64,000 nt of DNA from Deltaproteobacteria bacterium (GTDB lineage: Bacteria; Myxococcota_A; UBA796; CAJQPC01), in NCBI GenBank assembly GCA_016717595.1, contig JADKFE010000031.1, positions 17,112 through 81,111 of the forward strand, in the 5' to 3' direction. The position numbers were made by a program, and so were the translations under genes. The notes beneath the pieces were generated by a model, which saw only the letters and a program-made list of their open reading frames with translations, did not search any database and was not told the DNA's origin. Shown here one piece after another: positions 28,767 through 38,512 of the stretch (position 1 is its first letter; each line of letters begins with the position of its first letter).

Positions 28767-30879
28767 ATGAGCCTCTTCCGCCCTGGTGAGAACGTCGAGC
28801 GGGTCGCCGAGGGCGTCCGGGCGCGGGTGATCATCGACGGGGAGGCCTACTTTCAGGCCTTGGCCCAAGCCGCCGCCGTGGCGGAGGAGCAGCTCCTCAT
28901 CACGGCCTGGGCCGATTGACCCCGACGCGGTGATCCTGTTTGACGCCGCCGGGCCGGTGCGGGTGGTGGACCTCTTCGCCCGGGTGCTGGAGCTGCGCCC
29001 TCGGCTACGAATCACCGTCTTGGCCTGGGACATGGCCCGCACGATGGCCTGGGGCCAAGGGGGCGCCCTGGCGCTCGACGACCCCCGCCTCGCCGGGCGG
29101 CTGCGGGTGGTCTATGACGGCGGCACCCCCTTGGGCGGCAGCCACCACCAGAAGCTCGTCGTCATCGACGACGTCGTGGCGTTCTGTGGTGGGCTGGACC
29201 TCGCCGCCGGGCGCTTTGACACCCCCGCGCACCGCGTCGTCGACACCCGCCGGGTGAGCGCCCGCGGCGGGCCGCTGCCCCCCTTTCACGACGTGATGAT
29301 GATGGTGGACGGCGAGGCCGCCGCCGCCCTGGGCCAGCTCGTCCGTGAGCGATGGTGGCGGGCGACGGGGGAGGCCCTGCCCGCGCCGGGCCCGCGGGCG
29401 CCGATCTGGCCTGAGGGGGAGGGGATTCAGTGGTCTGACGTGCGGGTGGGCATCAGCTTGACCGATCCCAAGGCCCAGCCGCCCCGGCGCCAGGTGCAGA
29501 CGCTCTTTGTGGACCTCATCCACGCCGCCCAAGATCGTCTGTACGTCGAGAACCAGTACCTCACCTCCCGAGACCTCGCCCTGGTCATGGAGGCGCAGCT
29601 CAAGGGAACCGAGGGGCCAGAGCTGCTCATCGTCGGCCCCGAGCACCCCCGCGGCCCCCTCGCCGGGGTCACCGTCGGCTTGGCCCGCTGGCGTCTGTTT
29701 GATCGCCTGCGCCGCGCCGACCGACACAAGCGACTGCGCCTGATGTGGCCGGTGGTCTCCCGCGCCCGCGGCGTGGCGCTCTACGTCCACAGCAAGGTGA
29801 TGATCGTCGATGATCGGTATGTTCGTGTGGGGTCCGCGAACCTCGCCGCCCGCAGCCTGAGCGCCGACACCGAGGCCGATCTGTGTTTGGAGTTGACCCG
29901 CCCTGAAGACCGCGCTCTGGCCACGGCGCTGCGGCGGCGTCTTGTCGCCGAGCACCTCGACGTGCCCGAGGCGCGGCTGGCCGAGGCTGAGGACCGCCTG
30001 GGATCTATGGTGCGCGCCGTAGACGGCCTGCTCAGCGGGGACCGCACCTTGGTGCCCTTCGGCGTGGCGCCCGAGGCCCTGCGCGGGAGCTTCGCTGAGG
30101 AGGCGGAGCTGCTCTACGACCCCCCCGAGCCCTTTCAGCTCCCGGCCTTGATCGAGGCCGTGCTGGGACGCGGCGCCCGGGAGCGCCTCTCCGCGCGGCT
30201 GCCCCGGGGTCTGTGGTCTGTGCTGGCCTTGAGCGTCGGCTTCGGGCTGTGGCGGGTGGGGGTGGTGCGCCCTGATGACACCATCCGCCTCGCCGGGGCC
30301 ACCATCGAGGCCATCGCCGCCACCTGGGACGGCTGGATCCTCCTGGCGATCTTGGGCGGCGTGGCCCTGAGCGTCGGTCTGCCCGTGGCCTTGGTGGTCA
30401 CCTTGGCCGCGTTTGAGCTCGGCGCGCGCAACGGCGGCGCCTTGGCCGCGGTGAGCCTCACCCTCGGGATGACCACGACCTGGGGCGTGGGCTACACCTT
30501 GGGGCGTCGTCGGGTGCAGCGTCTTGTGGGCAGCGCCTTGAACCCCATCGCCCAGGCCATCCAGCGCCGGGGCCGCGTGGCGTTCTTCTCGCTGCGAATC
30601 TTGCCCGTGGCGCCCTTCGCGCTCGTGGGCCTCGTCGGCGGCGCGGCCGGGGCGCCGCTCTCGGGGATGCTCTTGGGCTCGTGGCTGGGGCTTCTGCCCT
30701 ACGTCGCGCTGTTCTTGGGCTTGGGCGCGTCTTTGCGGCGCTTCTCGATCTCCCCCGACCCCGTGGCCTTCGCCCTGGTGCTGGGCGCCGTCGCGCTCAT
30801 CCGAGGCGCCCAGGCCGCCCTCTCCGCCGCCCTCGACCGCGCCGCCGCCCGAGGCGCGACCCTACCGGAGGTCCGATGA
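28767..30879 (+). CDS. Phospholipase D family domain fused to VTT (TVP38/DedA-like) membrane domain (frame break near 28915)
   Basis: N-terminal part: two HKD sites of the PLD superfamily, SHHQKLVVIDD (about residues 126-136) and VHSKVMIVDDRYVRVGSAN, typical of phosphatidyl-transferases or phosphodiesterases. C-terminal part (about 480-700): VTT/TVP38 membrane domain, with ILPVAPFALVGLVGGAAG and LLGSWLGLLPYVALF. The first frame stops early at LLITAWAD; dropping one C gives AWAIDPDAVILFD and restores the chain, about 704 residues, so I read an indel near 28915. Such fusions may link phospholipid synthesis to lipid scrambling. It begins 18 nt after the HNH gene, so could be cotranscribed, but it is a widespread housekeeping-type family. 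Confidence 0.85.
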
Positions 30880-32317
30880 TCTTCACCCTCACGCTCCTGT
30901 CCTGCGCCGGGGGCGACAAAGCCCCCAACGACGACTCCCCAGCGGACAGCGATCCCGTGGACAGCCGCGTCGATGACAGCGCCTCCGACGACAGCGCCCC
31001 CGACACCGGCGTCCCCGAGCTGCCCTGGACAGATGACCCCTGCGCCCTGGTGGACGTGGGCGACGACCCCTTCGCCGCCCAGATCGCCGTGTGGACGGCC
31101 CAGGACGACGCCGCGCCGCCGCCCACGGGGGCCTCGTGCTCGTGGGCTCCTCGACGATCCGCCGCTGGCGCACGGCCCAGCGGGCGTTGGGGCCATACGC
31201 GCCGCTGCAGCGCGGCGTCGGCGGCGCTCGCTCGGCGGACGTGGCCAAACACCTCCCCGAGCTGGCCCTACGCCACACGCCCTCGGCCGTGCTCATGTTC
31301 GCCGGGACAAACGACCTCGCCGATGGCCGAAGCGTGCAGTCTGTGGTGGATAACGTGCGCTGCGTGATGCAGCAGCTCCACTCGGCCCAGCCCGGCGCCA
31401 AGCTCTTTTACGCGGGCATCACGCCTACCCCCTCGCGCTGGTCGATCTGGGCCGAACAAGACGCCGTGAACCAGGCCATCCAGAGCCTCGCCGCCCAGCA
31501 CCCCTCGATTGTTTATATCGACACGGTGAGCGCGCTCCTGGCCACGGGCAGCCCGCCCGACGAGGCGTATTTTGTGGACGGCTTACACCTCAACGCCGCG
31601 GGCTACGCGCTGTGGGACGCGGCGGTGATCAACACCGTGCGCCCCAACATGCCCGACGTCGTGGCCGCCGCGCCGGTCGGCCCGCCCTCGGGGAGCTACC
31701 TGCGGGTAGACCTCGGCCCGTCAAACGCTGAAGATGGCGCGCAAGCCCCAAGCGTTGACGACTTCGGCATCCGCTGGAACACCTGGCACACGCTCCAAGG
31801 CGGCGAGCAGGCCCTCGCCGGGGAGGCGCTGCGGGGCCTCGTCACCACCACCGGGGCCATCACCGAGGTAGACCTGATGCTCTCCGGCGGCTTTCGCGCC
31901 AACGGCCTCCGCAACGGCGGCCTCACCAGCCCCTCTGGCGACAAGCTCGGCACCTTGGCCGTGTGGCAGGCCACGGCCGACTTCTTCTACACCGGTGACC
32001 CCGACGACCCCGGCGGCCTCATGCTCAGCGGCCTGAGCCCCGACGCGCGGCACACCCTGCGCCTGTTCGCCAGCCGCGCCACAGACGAGGAGACCCGCGT
32101 CACCCGCTTCACCGTCGAGGGGGGTGAGGAGGCCGTGTCCGCCGAGGTCACCACCACGGGCCCGGACATCGGCGAGGGCGGCTATGACGGCAACGAGGGC
32201 ACCTTGGTGGTGTTCACCGGCCTGGTGCCCGACGCCTATGGCCGCCTGCACCTCGACGTGGACCGCGCCGCCGGGGCCTTCGCTTACCTGAACTTGCTGG
32301 AGCTAGAGGTGGAGTAG
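30876..32317 (+). CDS. SGNH-hydrolase lipoprotein with C-terminal beta domain (frame break near 31130)
   Basis: Lipoprotein signal MIFTLTLLSC (Cys10), then an Asp/Ser-rich linker of about 35 residues (DDSPADSDPVDSR...) as in many myxobacterial surface proteins. The SGNH blocks are GLVLVGSSTIRRW (block I, Ser nucleophile), FAGTNDLADG (block III, Asn) and YFVDGLHLNAAGY (block V, Asp-His). A beta-rich domain of about 200 residues follows (RVDLGPSNAEDG to YLNLLELEVE). A G5 run near 31130 lacks one G, splitting linker and hydrolase. The ATG overlaps the upstream stop (ATGA). Probably a surface or periplasmic esterase or deacetylase; substrate unknown. Confidence 0.82.
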
Positions 32318-32404
32318 GCGCCCCTCTCTCAACCCTTCGCCGCCCTGGCCGGGGGCCGCCGCCGGGGATAGCCACGCCCCCAGACCCAAGGCCGGAGGCC
32401 TCTG

Positions 32405-33405
32405 ATGGACGTGCTCGCCGTCACCCACACCCAAGAGCCCAGCGCGGCCTGGGTCGCCGAAGCCATCGCCAAGCGGGGTCACCGGCTGATCCGCCTCGAC
32501 ACCGACCTCTTCCCCAACGCGCCGATGGTGCGCCGCACCCAGCGCGGGACGGAGCTGCGCTCGGCGATTCAGGTGGACGGCGTGTGGGTGCCGCTCGACG
32601 CCAGCACGTCGATCTGGTGGCGGCGGGTGAACCTCTCGTCCAAGGTCGATCCCTCCATGGGCGCCGATGCCCAAGGGGCGGCGGTCGAGGAGTCCCGCAT
32701 CACCCTGCGCGGCCTCGCCAGCGCGCACACCGGCCTCGTCGTCGATCGCCCCCACCACATCCGCCTCGTCGGCGACAAGGCCCTGCAGCTCGGGATCGCC
32801 GCCCAGGTGGGCCTCGACGTGCTGCCCACGCTGGTGACCAACGACCCTGAGTCCGCCCGGGCGTTCTTCCATGAGCACAACGGCCAGGTGATCACCAAGA
32901 TGGAGCACGCCTTCGCCCTCAAGATGGAGGACGGCACCGGCGCCGTTCACACCTCCGTGGTCAAAGAGGAGGATCTCGACGCGCTGGACGGCCTCACCGC
33001 CTGCCCGATGATCTTCCAGCCCCGGGTACACACCCGCCGGGAGTACCGGATCACCATCGTCGGTCAGCAGGTGATGGTGGGCGCCTTGGACTACAGCGCG
33101 GGGAGTACGGCACCGACTGGCGCCTCGCCAGCCTGCGCGACAAGGGGGTGGTCCACGCCTGGAAGAAGGCCAGCCTGCCGGACGCCGTGTGCCAGGCGAT
33201 GCTGCGCCTGATGGACCGCCTCGGCCTGAACTACGGCGCCGCCGACATCCTGGAGGACGAGGCGGGCCGCCTGTGGTTTCTGGAGGTCAACCCCGCCGGG
33301 GAGTGGGCCTGGATGAACCACGCCGGGCTGCCCATCGTCGACGCCCTCGCCGACCTGCTCACCGGGGCCGTGCCCGCCCGAGACTGCGTCGTCCCGCGGG
33401 TATAG
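32405..33405 (+). CDS. MvdD-like ATP-grasp peptide ligase (frame break near 33100)
   Basis: The N-terminus MDVLAVTHTQEPSAAWVAEAIAKRGHRLIRLDTDLFP matches the pre-ATP-grasp domain of MvdC/MvdD-type ligases, which make side-chain ester or amide crosslinks in graspetides. The ATP-grasp part has QVITKMEHAF (ATP-binding Lys), FQPRVHTRREYRITIVGQQV, and the metal-binding end GLNYGAADILEDEAGRLWFLEVNPAGEWAW, with the Asp/Glu/Asn residues of the catalytic site. The frame breaks near 33100 in a GGGG run (SAGEYGTDWRLASLRDKGVVHAW when one G is restored); about 334 residues. No precursor peptide is visible in 32318-32404 or downstream. It could act on a distant precursor or another substrate. Confidence 0.8.
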
Positions 33406-33411
33406 GCCCTC

Positions 33412-34252
33412 TCAGTACAGCTCCTCGTCGGCCCCTTCAGTGGCGGTGACGATGAGGATGGCGTCGCCGCGCAGCTCGGCGTCTAAGGTCAGCCAGCTCT
33501 CCTCGATGAGCGCCGCGTGCTCGGGGGTGTAGGCGAGGATCGACAGGAGCTGCTTCACCCAGGCGTCTTCAGGGGCGACGTTCGCCGTAGAGAGCGGCAG
33601 ATCGCCGAGCTTCTTCGTGAGCAGCTCCGTGGCCAAGGCCAAGGTGTAGGGGTCGTCGGGCGGGTAGTGGTAGGCCCGGGTGACGCTCACGCCGAGCTTG
33701 AGGCCGTCGATCTCCACCAGCAGATCGGTCTTTTTGCCGCCGGTGTCGGTGTAGACGATCTCCGCCTCGGTCTTGAGCAGGGTGGCCAGCTCGCAGCGGT
33801 AGAGCACCTCATAGGCGAAGACCTCGGAGAGCAGGCTAGAGCCGCCGAGGTTGCCCGCCTCGTAGATGATCTGGCCGCCCTCGCTGAGCAGGCTGGCGTC
33901 GAAGGTCTCCGTGCCGAAGTCTAAGGTGTTGACATAGAGGCCCGGCGCCGCGTCGCTGAGCAGGGCCTCGGTCAACACGCCGCAGTCGCCGCTGAGCGCG
34001 CCGAAGCCGTCGAGGGGCTCAAAGCTGGGCTCGCCGGTGTCGGTGTCGCTGGTGTCGCTGGTGTCGTCGGTGTCTTGGGTGTCGCCCGTGTCGTCAGGGT
34101 CGCTGTCTTCGTTCGTGTCGTCGCCGCCGCTGTCCGTCGAGTCTTGGGTGTCGTCCGTGGTCAGCGCGGAGTCGTCGCCTTTGTCTTTGTCGCCGGAGCA
34201 GGGCGGCGAGGGGGGCGAGCAGGGCGAGCAGGGCGTAGGTGGGGTGGCGCAT
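33412..34252 (-). CDS. Lipoprotein with long acidic linker and unknown C-terminal domain (frame break near 34205)
   Basis: ATG at 34252 gives MRHPTYALLALLAPLAA, a lipoprotein signal whose Cys (CSGDKDKG) is in the next frame; one surplus C near 34205 explains it. A roughly 55-residue Asp/Thr/Ser linker (DDTQDSTDSGG...DTDDTSDTSDTDTG) displays a C-terminal domain of about 200 residues: LLSEVFAYEVLYRCELATLL, then AEIVYTDTGGKKTDLLVEIDG and KLGVSVTRAYHYP. The Glu...Asp...Val-x-Val-Thr strand pattern hints at a restriction-endonuclease-like fold, but the usual Lys is absent, so I give no function. It faces the ATP-grasp gene and diverges from the acyl-CoA synthetase. Confidence 0.6.
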
Positions 34253-34259
34253 GGCCGCA

Positions 34260-34265
34260 AGTCTA
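34260..34265 (-). promoter_or_regulatory. -10 element (TAGACT) 7 nt before ATG; leaderless candidate
   Basis: On the minus strand TTAGACT ends 7 nt before the ATG at 34252, with no room for a ribosome site. It supports 34252 as the start of the lipoprotein. Confidence 0.4.
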
Positions 34266-34331
34266 ACGAGAAAACGGCGGCGTGGGCCTCGCAACTTTTA
34301 GGCCCGATGAAACCAAAGCTCAGAGGCGCGC

Positions 34332-34361
34332 TTGCGCTCATCCTCCCCACTCGTGTAGACT
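34332..34361 (+). promoter_or_regulatory. Probable promoter of the acyl-CoA synthetase gene
   Basis: TTGCGC (34332-34337), 18 nt, TAGACT (34356-34361), ending 29 nt before the ATG at 34391, with an AGGAAG ribosome site between. Confidence 0.4.
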
Positions 34362-34390
34362 TCAAGCCCCTCCAACACCCAGGAAGATGC

Positions 34391-36175
34391 ATGGCCTACG
34401 ACAGCATCCCGTCCAAGATCATCTCGAACGGTCAGAAGTTCGCCGACAAGCCCGCCTACTTCGTTCGCGGCGCCGCCGCCTGGGAGCCCACGAGCTGGAA
34501 GACCTACGCCGCCGAGTGTGTGCAGGCGGCTCGTGCGCTCATCAGCCTCGGGTTTCAGCCCGGCGGGACCGTCTCGATCCTCGGCTTCAACCGGCCAGAG
34601 TGGGTGATCCTCGACGTCGCCGCCATGTGCGCGGGCGGCGCCCCGGCGGGCATCTACACGACCTGCTCCCCCACGGAGGTGCAGTACATCGTCAACCACG
34701 CCGAGTCTTCAGTGGTGCTCGTCGAGAACAAGGCCCAGTGGGAGAAGATCCTCGCCAAGATTGACGAGCTGCCCCTGCTCAAGCACGTCATCCTGATGAA
34801 GGGCGCGGAGAAGGTCGAGCACCCCATCGTGCTCACCTGGGAGCAGTTCATGGCCAAGGCCGAGGGCACCCCCGAGAAGGAGGTCCACGACCGGATCGCC
34901 AAGCTCGAGCCCCAGGGCCTCGCCACCTTCATCTACACCTCGGGCACCACCGGGCCGCCCAAGGGCGTGATGTTGTCTCACGAGAACCTCTCCTGGACGG
35001 CCAACCTCGCCATCAACGACATCGTCGGCGGCGCGGGCCCTGAAGACTGCTCGGTGAGCTACCTGCCGCTCTCCCACATCGCCGAGCAGATGTTCTCCAT
35101 CCACGCCCCGGCCTGCTCGGGCTACGCGGTCTACTTCGCCCAAGGCATCGAGAAGCTCGGCGACAACCTCAAGGAGGTCCAGCCGACCATCTTCTTCGGC
35201 GTGCCCCGCATCTGGGAGAAGTTCCACGCCGGCGTGTCGGGCAAGCTCAAGGAGGCCACGGGCGTCAAGGCCAAGCTCGTCGAGTGGGCGCGCGGCGTGG
35301 CGATTCAGGCCAACGCCCTGAACATGCGCGGCGAGAAGCCCTCGGGCTTCTTGGGCTTCCAATACGCCTTGGCGAACAAGCTCATCTACTCCAAGCTCAA
35401 GCCCGCCGTGGGCCTTGGTCGCGCCCGCGTCTGTGTCTCTGGCGCCGCGCCCATCGGCAAAGACGTGCTGGAGTTCTTCTCCTCCCTCGATCTCACCGTG
35501 CTCGAGGTCTACGGCCAGTCCGAGGGCTCGGGCCCCACCACCATCAACCGCCCCGGCCGCACCAAACTCGGCACAGTCGGCCCGGCCCTGCCCGGCGTGA
35601 CGGTGAAGATCGCAGAGGACGGCGAGATCCTCGTCAAGGGCCCCAACATCTTCTTGGGCTACTACAAAGAGCCCCAAGCCACCGCCGAGACCCTGGTGGA
35701 CGGCTGGTTGTGCTCCGGCGACCTGGGCGCGTTTGACAGCGACCAGTTCTTGAGCATCACCGGCCGCAAGAAGGAGATCATCATCACCGCCGGCGGCAAA
35801 AACATCGCCCCCAAGAACCTGGAGGCCGCCATCAAACAGCACGAGCTGGTGAACGAGGCCGTCGTCATCGGCGACCGCCGCAAGTTCCTCATCGCGCTCG
35901 TCACCATCGACCCCGAGAAGGGGCCGGCCTGGGCCAACGCCAACGGCGTGAAGCCCGAGGAGCTGGCGACGAGCCCGGCCTTGCAGAAAGAGATTCAGCG
36001 GCACATCGACGAGATGAACCGCGAGTTCGCCCAGGTGGAGCAGATCAAGAAGTTCAAGATCTTGCCCCGCAACTTCACCATCGCCGACAACGAGCTGACC
36101 CCGACGCTCAAGGTCAAGCGGAAGAAGGTGAACGAGAGCTGGTCGAAGGAGATTGAGGCGCTTTACGCGGAGTGA
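34391..36175 (+). CDS. Long-chain fatty acid-CoA ligase (AMP-forming)
   Basis: Activates fatty acids via an acyl-adenylate to acyl-CoA. 594 residues. The AMP-binding signature YTSGTTGPPKGV is at about 182-193, followed by SYLPLSHIAEQ, EVYGQSEGSG (adenine pocket), and the hinge GWLCSGDLGAFDSDQFLSITGRKKEIIITAGGKNIAPKNLE, which includes the catalytic Asp and the A8 loop. The overall pattern, including FGVPRIWEKFHAGV, matches the eukaryote-like FAA/ACSL-type ligases common in Myxococcota. AGGAAG at 34381-34386 decides the ATG at 34391. Intact. Confidence 0.93.
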   Translation: MAYDSIPSKIISNGQKFADKPAYFVRGAAAWEPTSWKTYAAECVQAARALISLGFQPGGTVSILGFNRPEWVILDVAAMCAGGAPAGIYTTCSPTEVQYIVNHAESSVVLVENKAQWEKILAKIDELPLLKHVILMKGAEKVEHPIVLTWEQFMAKAEGTPEKEVHDRIAKLEPQGLATFIYTSGTTGPPKGVMLSHENLSWTANLAINDIVGGAGPEDCSVSYLPLSHIAEQMFSIHAPACSGYAVYFAQGIEKLGDNLKEVQPTIFFGVPRIWEKFHAGVSGKLKEATGVKAKLVEWARGVAIQANALNMRGEKPSGFLGFQYALANKLIYSKLKPAVGLGRARVCVSGAAPIGKDVLEFFSSLDLTVLEVYGQSEGSGPTTINRPGRTKLGTVGPALPGVTVKIAEDGEILVKGPNIFLGYYKEPQATAETLVDGWLCSGDLGAFDSDQFLSITGRKKEIIITAGGKNIAPKNLEAAIKQHELVNEAVVIGDRRKFLIALVTIDPEKGPAWANANGVKPEELATSPALQKEIQRHIDEMNREFAQVEQIKKFKILPRNFTIADNELTPTLKVKRKKVNESWSKEIEALYAE

Positions 36176-36254
36176 GCCGCGTGGTGTGAGACCGCCGCCG
36201 TCGCCTTCACCCGGGTTGGGTGGGGGTGGCGGTGGGTGGGTGAGGGGAGTTTTT

Positions 36255-36938
36255 ATGATTTGTATGTGGCTGCTCATCGGTTGCGCGACGGAGGAGGAGG
36301 TCAAGGCTGAGGTCGAGCTCTTCCGCGCGGTGCCGTCTCGCTGCGACGTGGCGCAGTACTTCTACGGCGAGCCCCCTACGGGTGACGATTTGACGCACAC
36401 CCAATTCTGGATCACGCGGTCGTGCCTTTGGAGACGCGGTGGGTCCGAGTGCGAGACGCTGCGTGAATCTCCGATCGGGGATTATTCCTGGCTGCTCGAT
36501 CCATTCTCTGAACAGGGCACCTATTTTGCCCACCTCCAGTCCCCTTACGACCCACTCCACCTCTATGAGACCTGCAAACTCGTCGCGGGGGAGCCCATGA
36601 CCCCTGTTCTTGTGGTGGAGCCCACAACCTTTATCGGCGAGTCGCCTGTTCGCGCGCAGATTCACAGCGTCCGCTGGATCTCGGATGCCTCCGTCCTGAT
36701 GTGGATGCACGCCGGCGAAGAGACCGAAGGCAAGAGAATCCTCTGTGTGCTGGGAGGCCCCAACGCCGACGCCTCAAGCGCCTGCCGCGAGGTCTCCGAG
36801 GCCTGGGACGCCTTCTGCAGCAAGGTAGCGCCAGGGCACACCGACGCCGCGCGGCAAGAGCGCGCGGCCTGTCGCGCCAACAACCATCAATCGGAGAACA
36901 ACAAGAAGGGGTGGTGTTATGAGAGGTATTGCAATTGA
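36255..36938 (+). CDS. Cys-containing lipoprotein, unknown family
   Basis: The start MICMWLLIGC is a very short lipoprotein signal with lipid-accepting Cys10. The mature 218 residues hold Cys at regular wide spacings (CDVAQYF, SCLWRRGGSEC, ETCKL, CVLGG, ACREV, FCSK, ACRAN, WCYERYC), which suggests several disulfides. Base composition looks less GC-rich than its neighbours, with many A/T third positions. Upstream is a GGGGAG ribosome-site-like stretch. The stop overlaps the next gene by 4 nt (TTGA), so both are probably coexpressed. No function can be assigned. Confidence 0.6.
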   Translation: MICMWLLIGCATEEEVKAEVELFRAVPSRCDVAQYFYGEPPTGDDLTHTQFWITRSCLWRRGGSECETLRESPIGDYSWLLDPFSEQGTYFAHLQSPYDPLHLYETCKLVAGEPMTPVLVVEPTTFIGESPVRAQIHSVRWISDASVLMWMHAGEETEGKRILCVLGGPNADASSACREVSEAWDAFCSKVAPGHTDAARQERAACRANNHQSENNKKGWCYERYCN

Positions 36939-37963
36939 CCTCCACCCTCCGCGCTCAGCCGCTCCTCCACACCCAGCTCCCCCGAGACGGCGCGCTGCGG
37001 CTCCTCGACGCTGACCGCGCCGTCTGGCTCGGCGCTCAGGCCCTCCTGTGGCGCTCAGACGGCGTCGTTGAGCCGCTGCCTTGGGCAACGCTCAGCGAAG
37101 ACGCGGGCCTCACCGTCGTGGACGGGCTCGTGGTCTTGTGGGACGGCGCCGCGCTGCAGGTGTTTGACCACGCCACCCTCACCCCGCTTCGGCGTCTGTC
37201 TCAACACGATGGCCTCATCTTTCGCGCGGACGCGCTCCCGGGCCGACGTCTGGTCACATGGAGCACAAAGGACCGCGTGACCGTCTGGGATCTGACGACG
37301 GGGGAGGTGTTGGCGCGACACCGTCACGCCGAGGTTCGTGCGCTCTGTGGCCTCAGAGGCCCGCAAGATCCATTGATCGTGGCGCGTGGCGCGCTCGTTG
37401 GGCGCCGGGTGCGGCTCACGAGGGTGGACGCGCTCACGGGTGAGACGCTGCTGGCGCACCATGTCGGCCTCACCCACCGCGAGACCCTGCTTGACGTGGT
37501 GGTGATTCCATGTCCCGGCGGGCTGATCTCGGCGATCTCGACGATCCGGGGCGGGCGGCAGAGCACCACCGTACGGGAGCATCGGTCAGAGGTGACCCGC
37601 ACCCTCGGGACGTTTGAGCCTCCCCAAGCGCGCGGGCTGCCGAGGATCTGGGCCTTGGACCTCATCGCGCCGGAGCTGCTCGTCTGTATGGGGCGCGGCG
37701 GGGAGTTTACGCTGAGCCTACGCTCAGGACGTTGTGTGCACGCGCCGCCCCCAGGCGCCACCACAGGAGGCGGCCTGCGGCTCACCCACGACGGCGCCCT
37801 GATGAACCTGCACAGCGGCCTGGCCCAGCGGCCGTTCGGCGCGGAGGCCCACGGGGAGGAGCTCTTGGAGGAGGACGGCGCGCTCTCGGCCTTGACCCGC
37901 GAGGGGCAGACCGTGACGTGGTGGCGCCTCGGCGCGCAGGATGCGCCTGTGTCCTCTGTTTGA
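36935..37963 (+). CDS. Predicted beta-propeller (WD40-like) protein
   Basis: About 342 residues with repeated four-strand-like units, for example VVDGLVVLWDGAALQVFDHATLTPL, ADALPGRRLVTWSTKDRVTVWDLTTGEVL, and GQTVTWWRLGAQDA near the end; VTVWDLTTGEVL is WD40-like. I place the start at TTG 36935, which overlaps the upstream stop by 4 nt and has GAGAGG 8 nt before it; a TTG two codons earlier is possible. No signal peptide, so probably cytoplasmic. Its coupling with the lipoprotein gene is the only clue to role. Confidence 0.55.
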   Translation: MTSTLRAQPLLHTQLPRDGALRLLDADRAVWLGAQALLWRSDGVVEPLPWATLSEDAGLTVVDGLVVLWDGAALQVFDHATLTPLRRLSQHDGLIFRADALPGRRLVTWSTKDRVTVWDLTTGEVLARHRHAEVRALCGLRGPQDPLIVARGALVGRRVRLTRVDALTGETLLAHHVGLTHRETLLDVVVIPCPGGLISAISTIRGGRQSTTVREHRSEVTRTLGTFEPPQARGLPRIWALDLIAPELLVCMGRGGEFTLSLRSGRCVHAPPPGATTGGGLRLTHDGALMNLHSGLAQRPFGAEAHGEELLEEDGALSALTREGQTVTWWRLGAQDAPVSSV

Positions 37964-38067
37964 CGCCCGTCGTCTGTTTGGTGGTGCGCGGCTCATCGAG
38001 ATCGGGTTGGGGTCGTGGTGGTCCGCTCGTGCGGAGTGTGTAAGAGTGACTCACCAAGGAGCCACAG

Positions 38068-38454
38068 ATGTCCCAGACGAACAAGACCGATCACGAGGAG
38101 CTCGCCCGCCTGCGCGAGGCGACCAGCGCCATGAGCGAGCCCGCCCGCTTCGCCTTCATTCATTCGCAGCGCTCCACTTGGCCAATCCGCACGCTGTGCC
38201 GGGCGCTGGGGGTCTCCGCCTCAGGCTATTACGCCTGGCGGGGGCGCCCGGAGTCCCAACACAGCCAAGAGGATCGGCGCTTGATGGAGCAGATTCGGCG
38301 GATCTACGCGGCGGGAATGGGCGCCTTCGGCAGCCCGAGGGTTCACGCCGAGCTTCAGGCCCAAGGCGTTCGAGTCAGCCGAAAACGGGTCGCCCGGCTG
38401 ATGCAAGAGGCGCGGCTCGTGGGCTGGTCGGGGCGTGGGCCGCGCCCAGAGTGA
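38068..38454 (+). CDS. IS3-type transposase OrfB N-terminal stub
   Basis: 128 residues. FAFIHSQRSTWPIRTLCRALGVSASGYYAWRGRP and MEQIRRIYAAGMGAFGSPRVHAELQAQGVRVSRKRVARLMQEARLVG are the HTH_21 part of IS3-family OrfB. The rve integrase core with its DDE residues is missing: the frame stops at 38454 and the cyclase gene follows 58 bp later. There is an unusual 24-residue N-terminal extension (MSQTNKTDHEELARLREATS) and a good AAGGAG site 8 nt before ATG. No terminal inverted repeats were seen in 37964-38067 or after the stop. It is a decayed element or a domesticated DNA-binding stub. Confidence 0.75.
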   Translation: MSQTNKTDHEELARLREATSAMSEPARFAFIHSQRSTWPIRTLCRALGVSASGYYAWRGRPESQHSQEDRRLMEQIRRIYAAGMGAFGSPRVHAELQAQGVRVSRKRVARLMQEARLVGWSGRGPRPE

Positions 38455-38499
38455 CGTGGCTTCACCGGCCAGGTCAACCTCCCCAAGCCTCATCGGTGG

Positions 38500-38505
38500 T
38501 ACCCT
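38500..38505 (+). promoter_or_regulatory. -10 element (TACCCT) 7 nt before ATG; leaderless candidate
   Basis: TACCCT ends 7 nt before the cyclase ATG at 38513, and no ribosome site intervenes. Confidence 0.3.
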
Positions 38506-38512
38506 GCTGCCC

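Noticed and set aside
34037..34390. Extension of the acyl-CoA synthetase start upstream
   Set aside because: It runs into antisense of the lipoprotein linker, giving a Val/Ser repeat; the ATG at 34391 has a good ribosome site and promoter.
38068..38454. A complete IS3 element
   Set aside because: No integrase core, no OrfA and no terminal inverted repeats were found.
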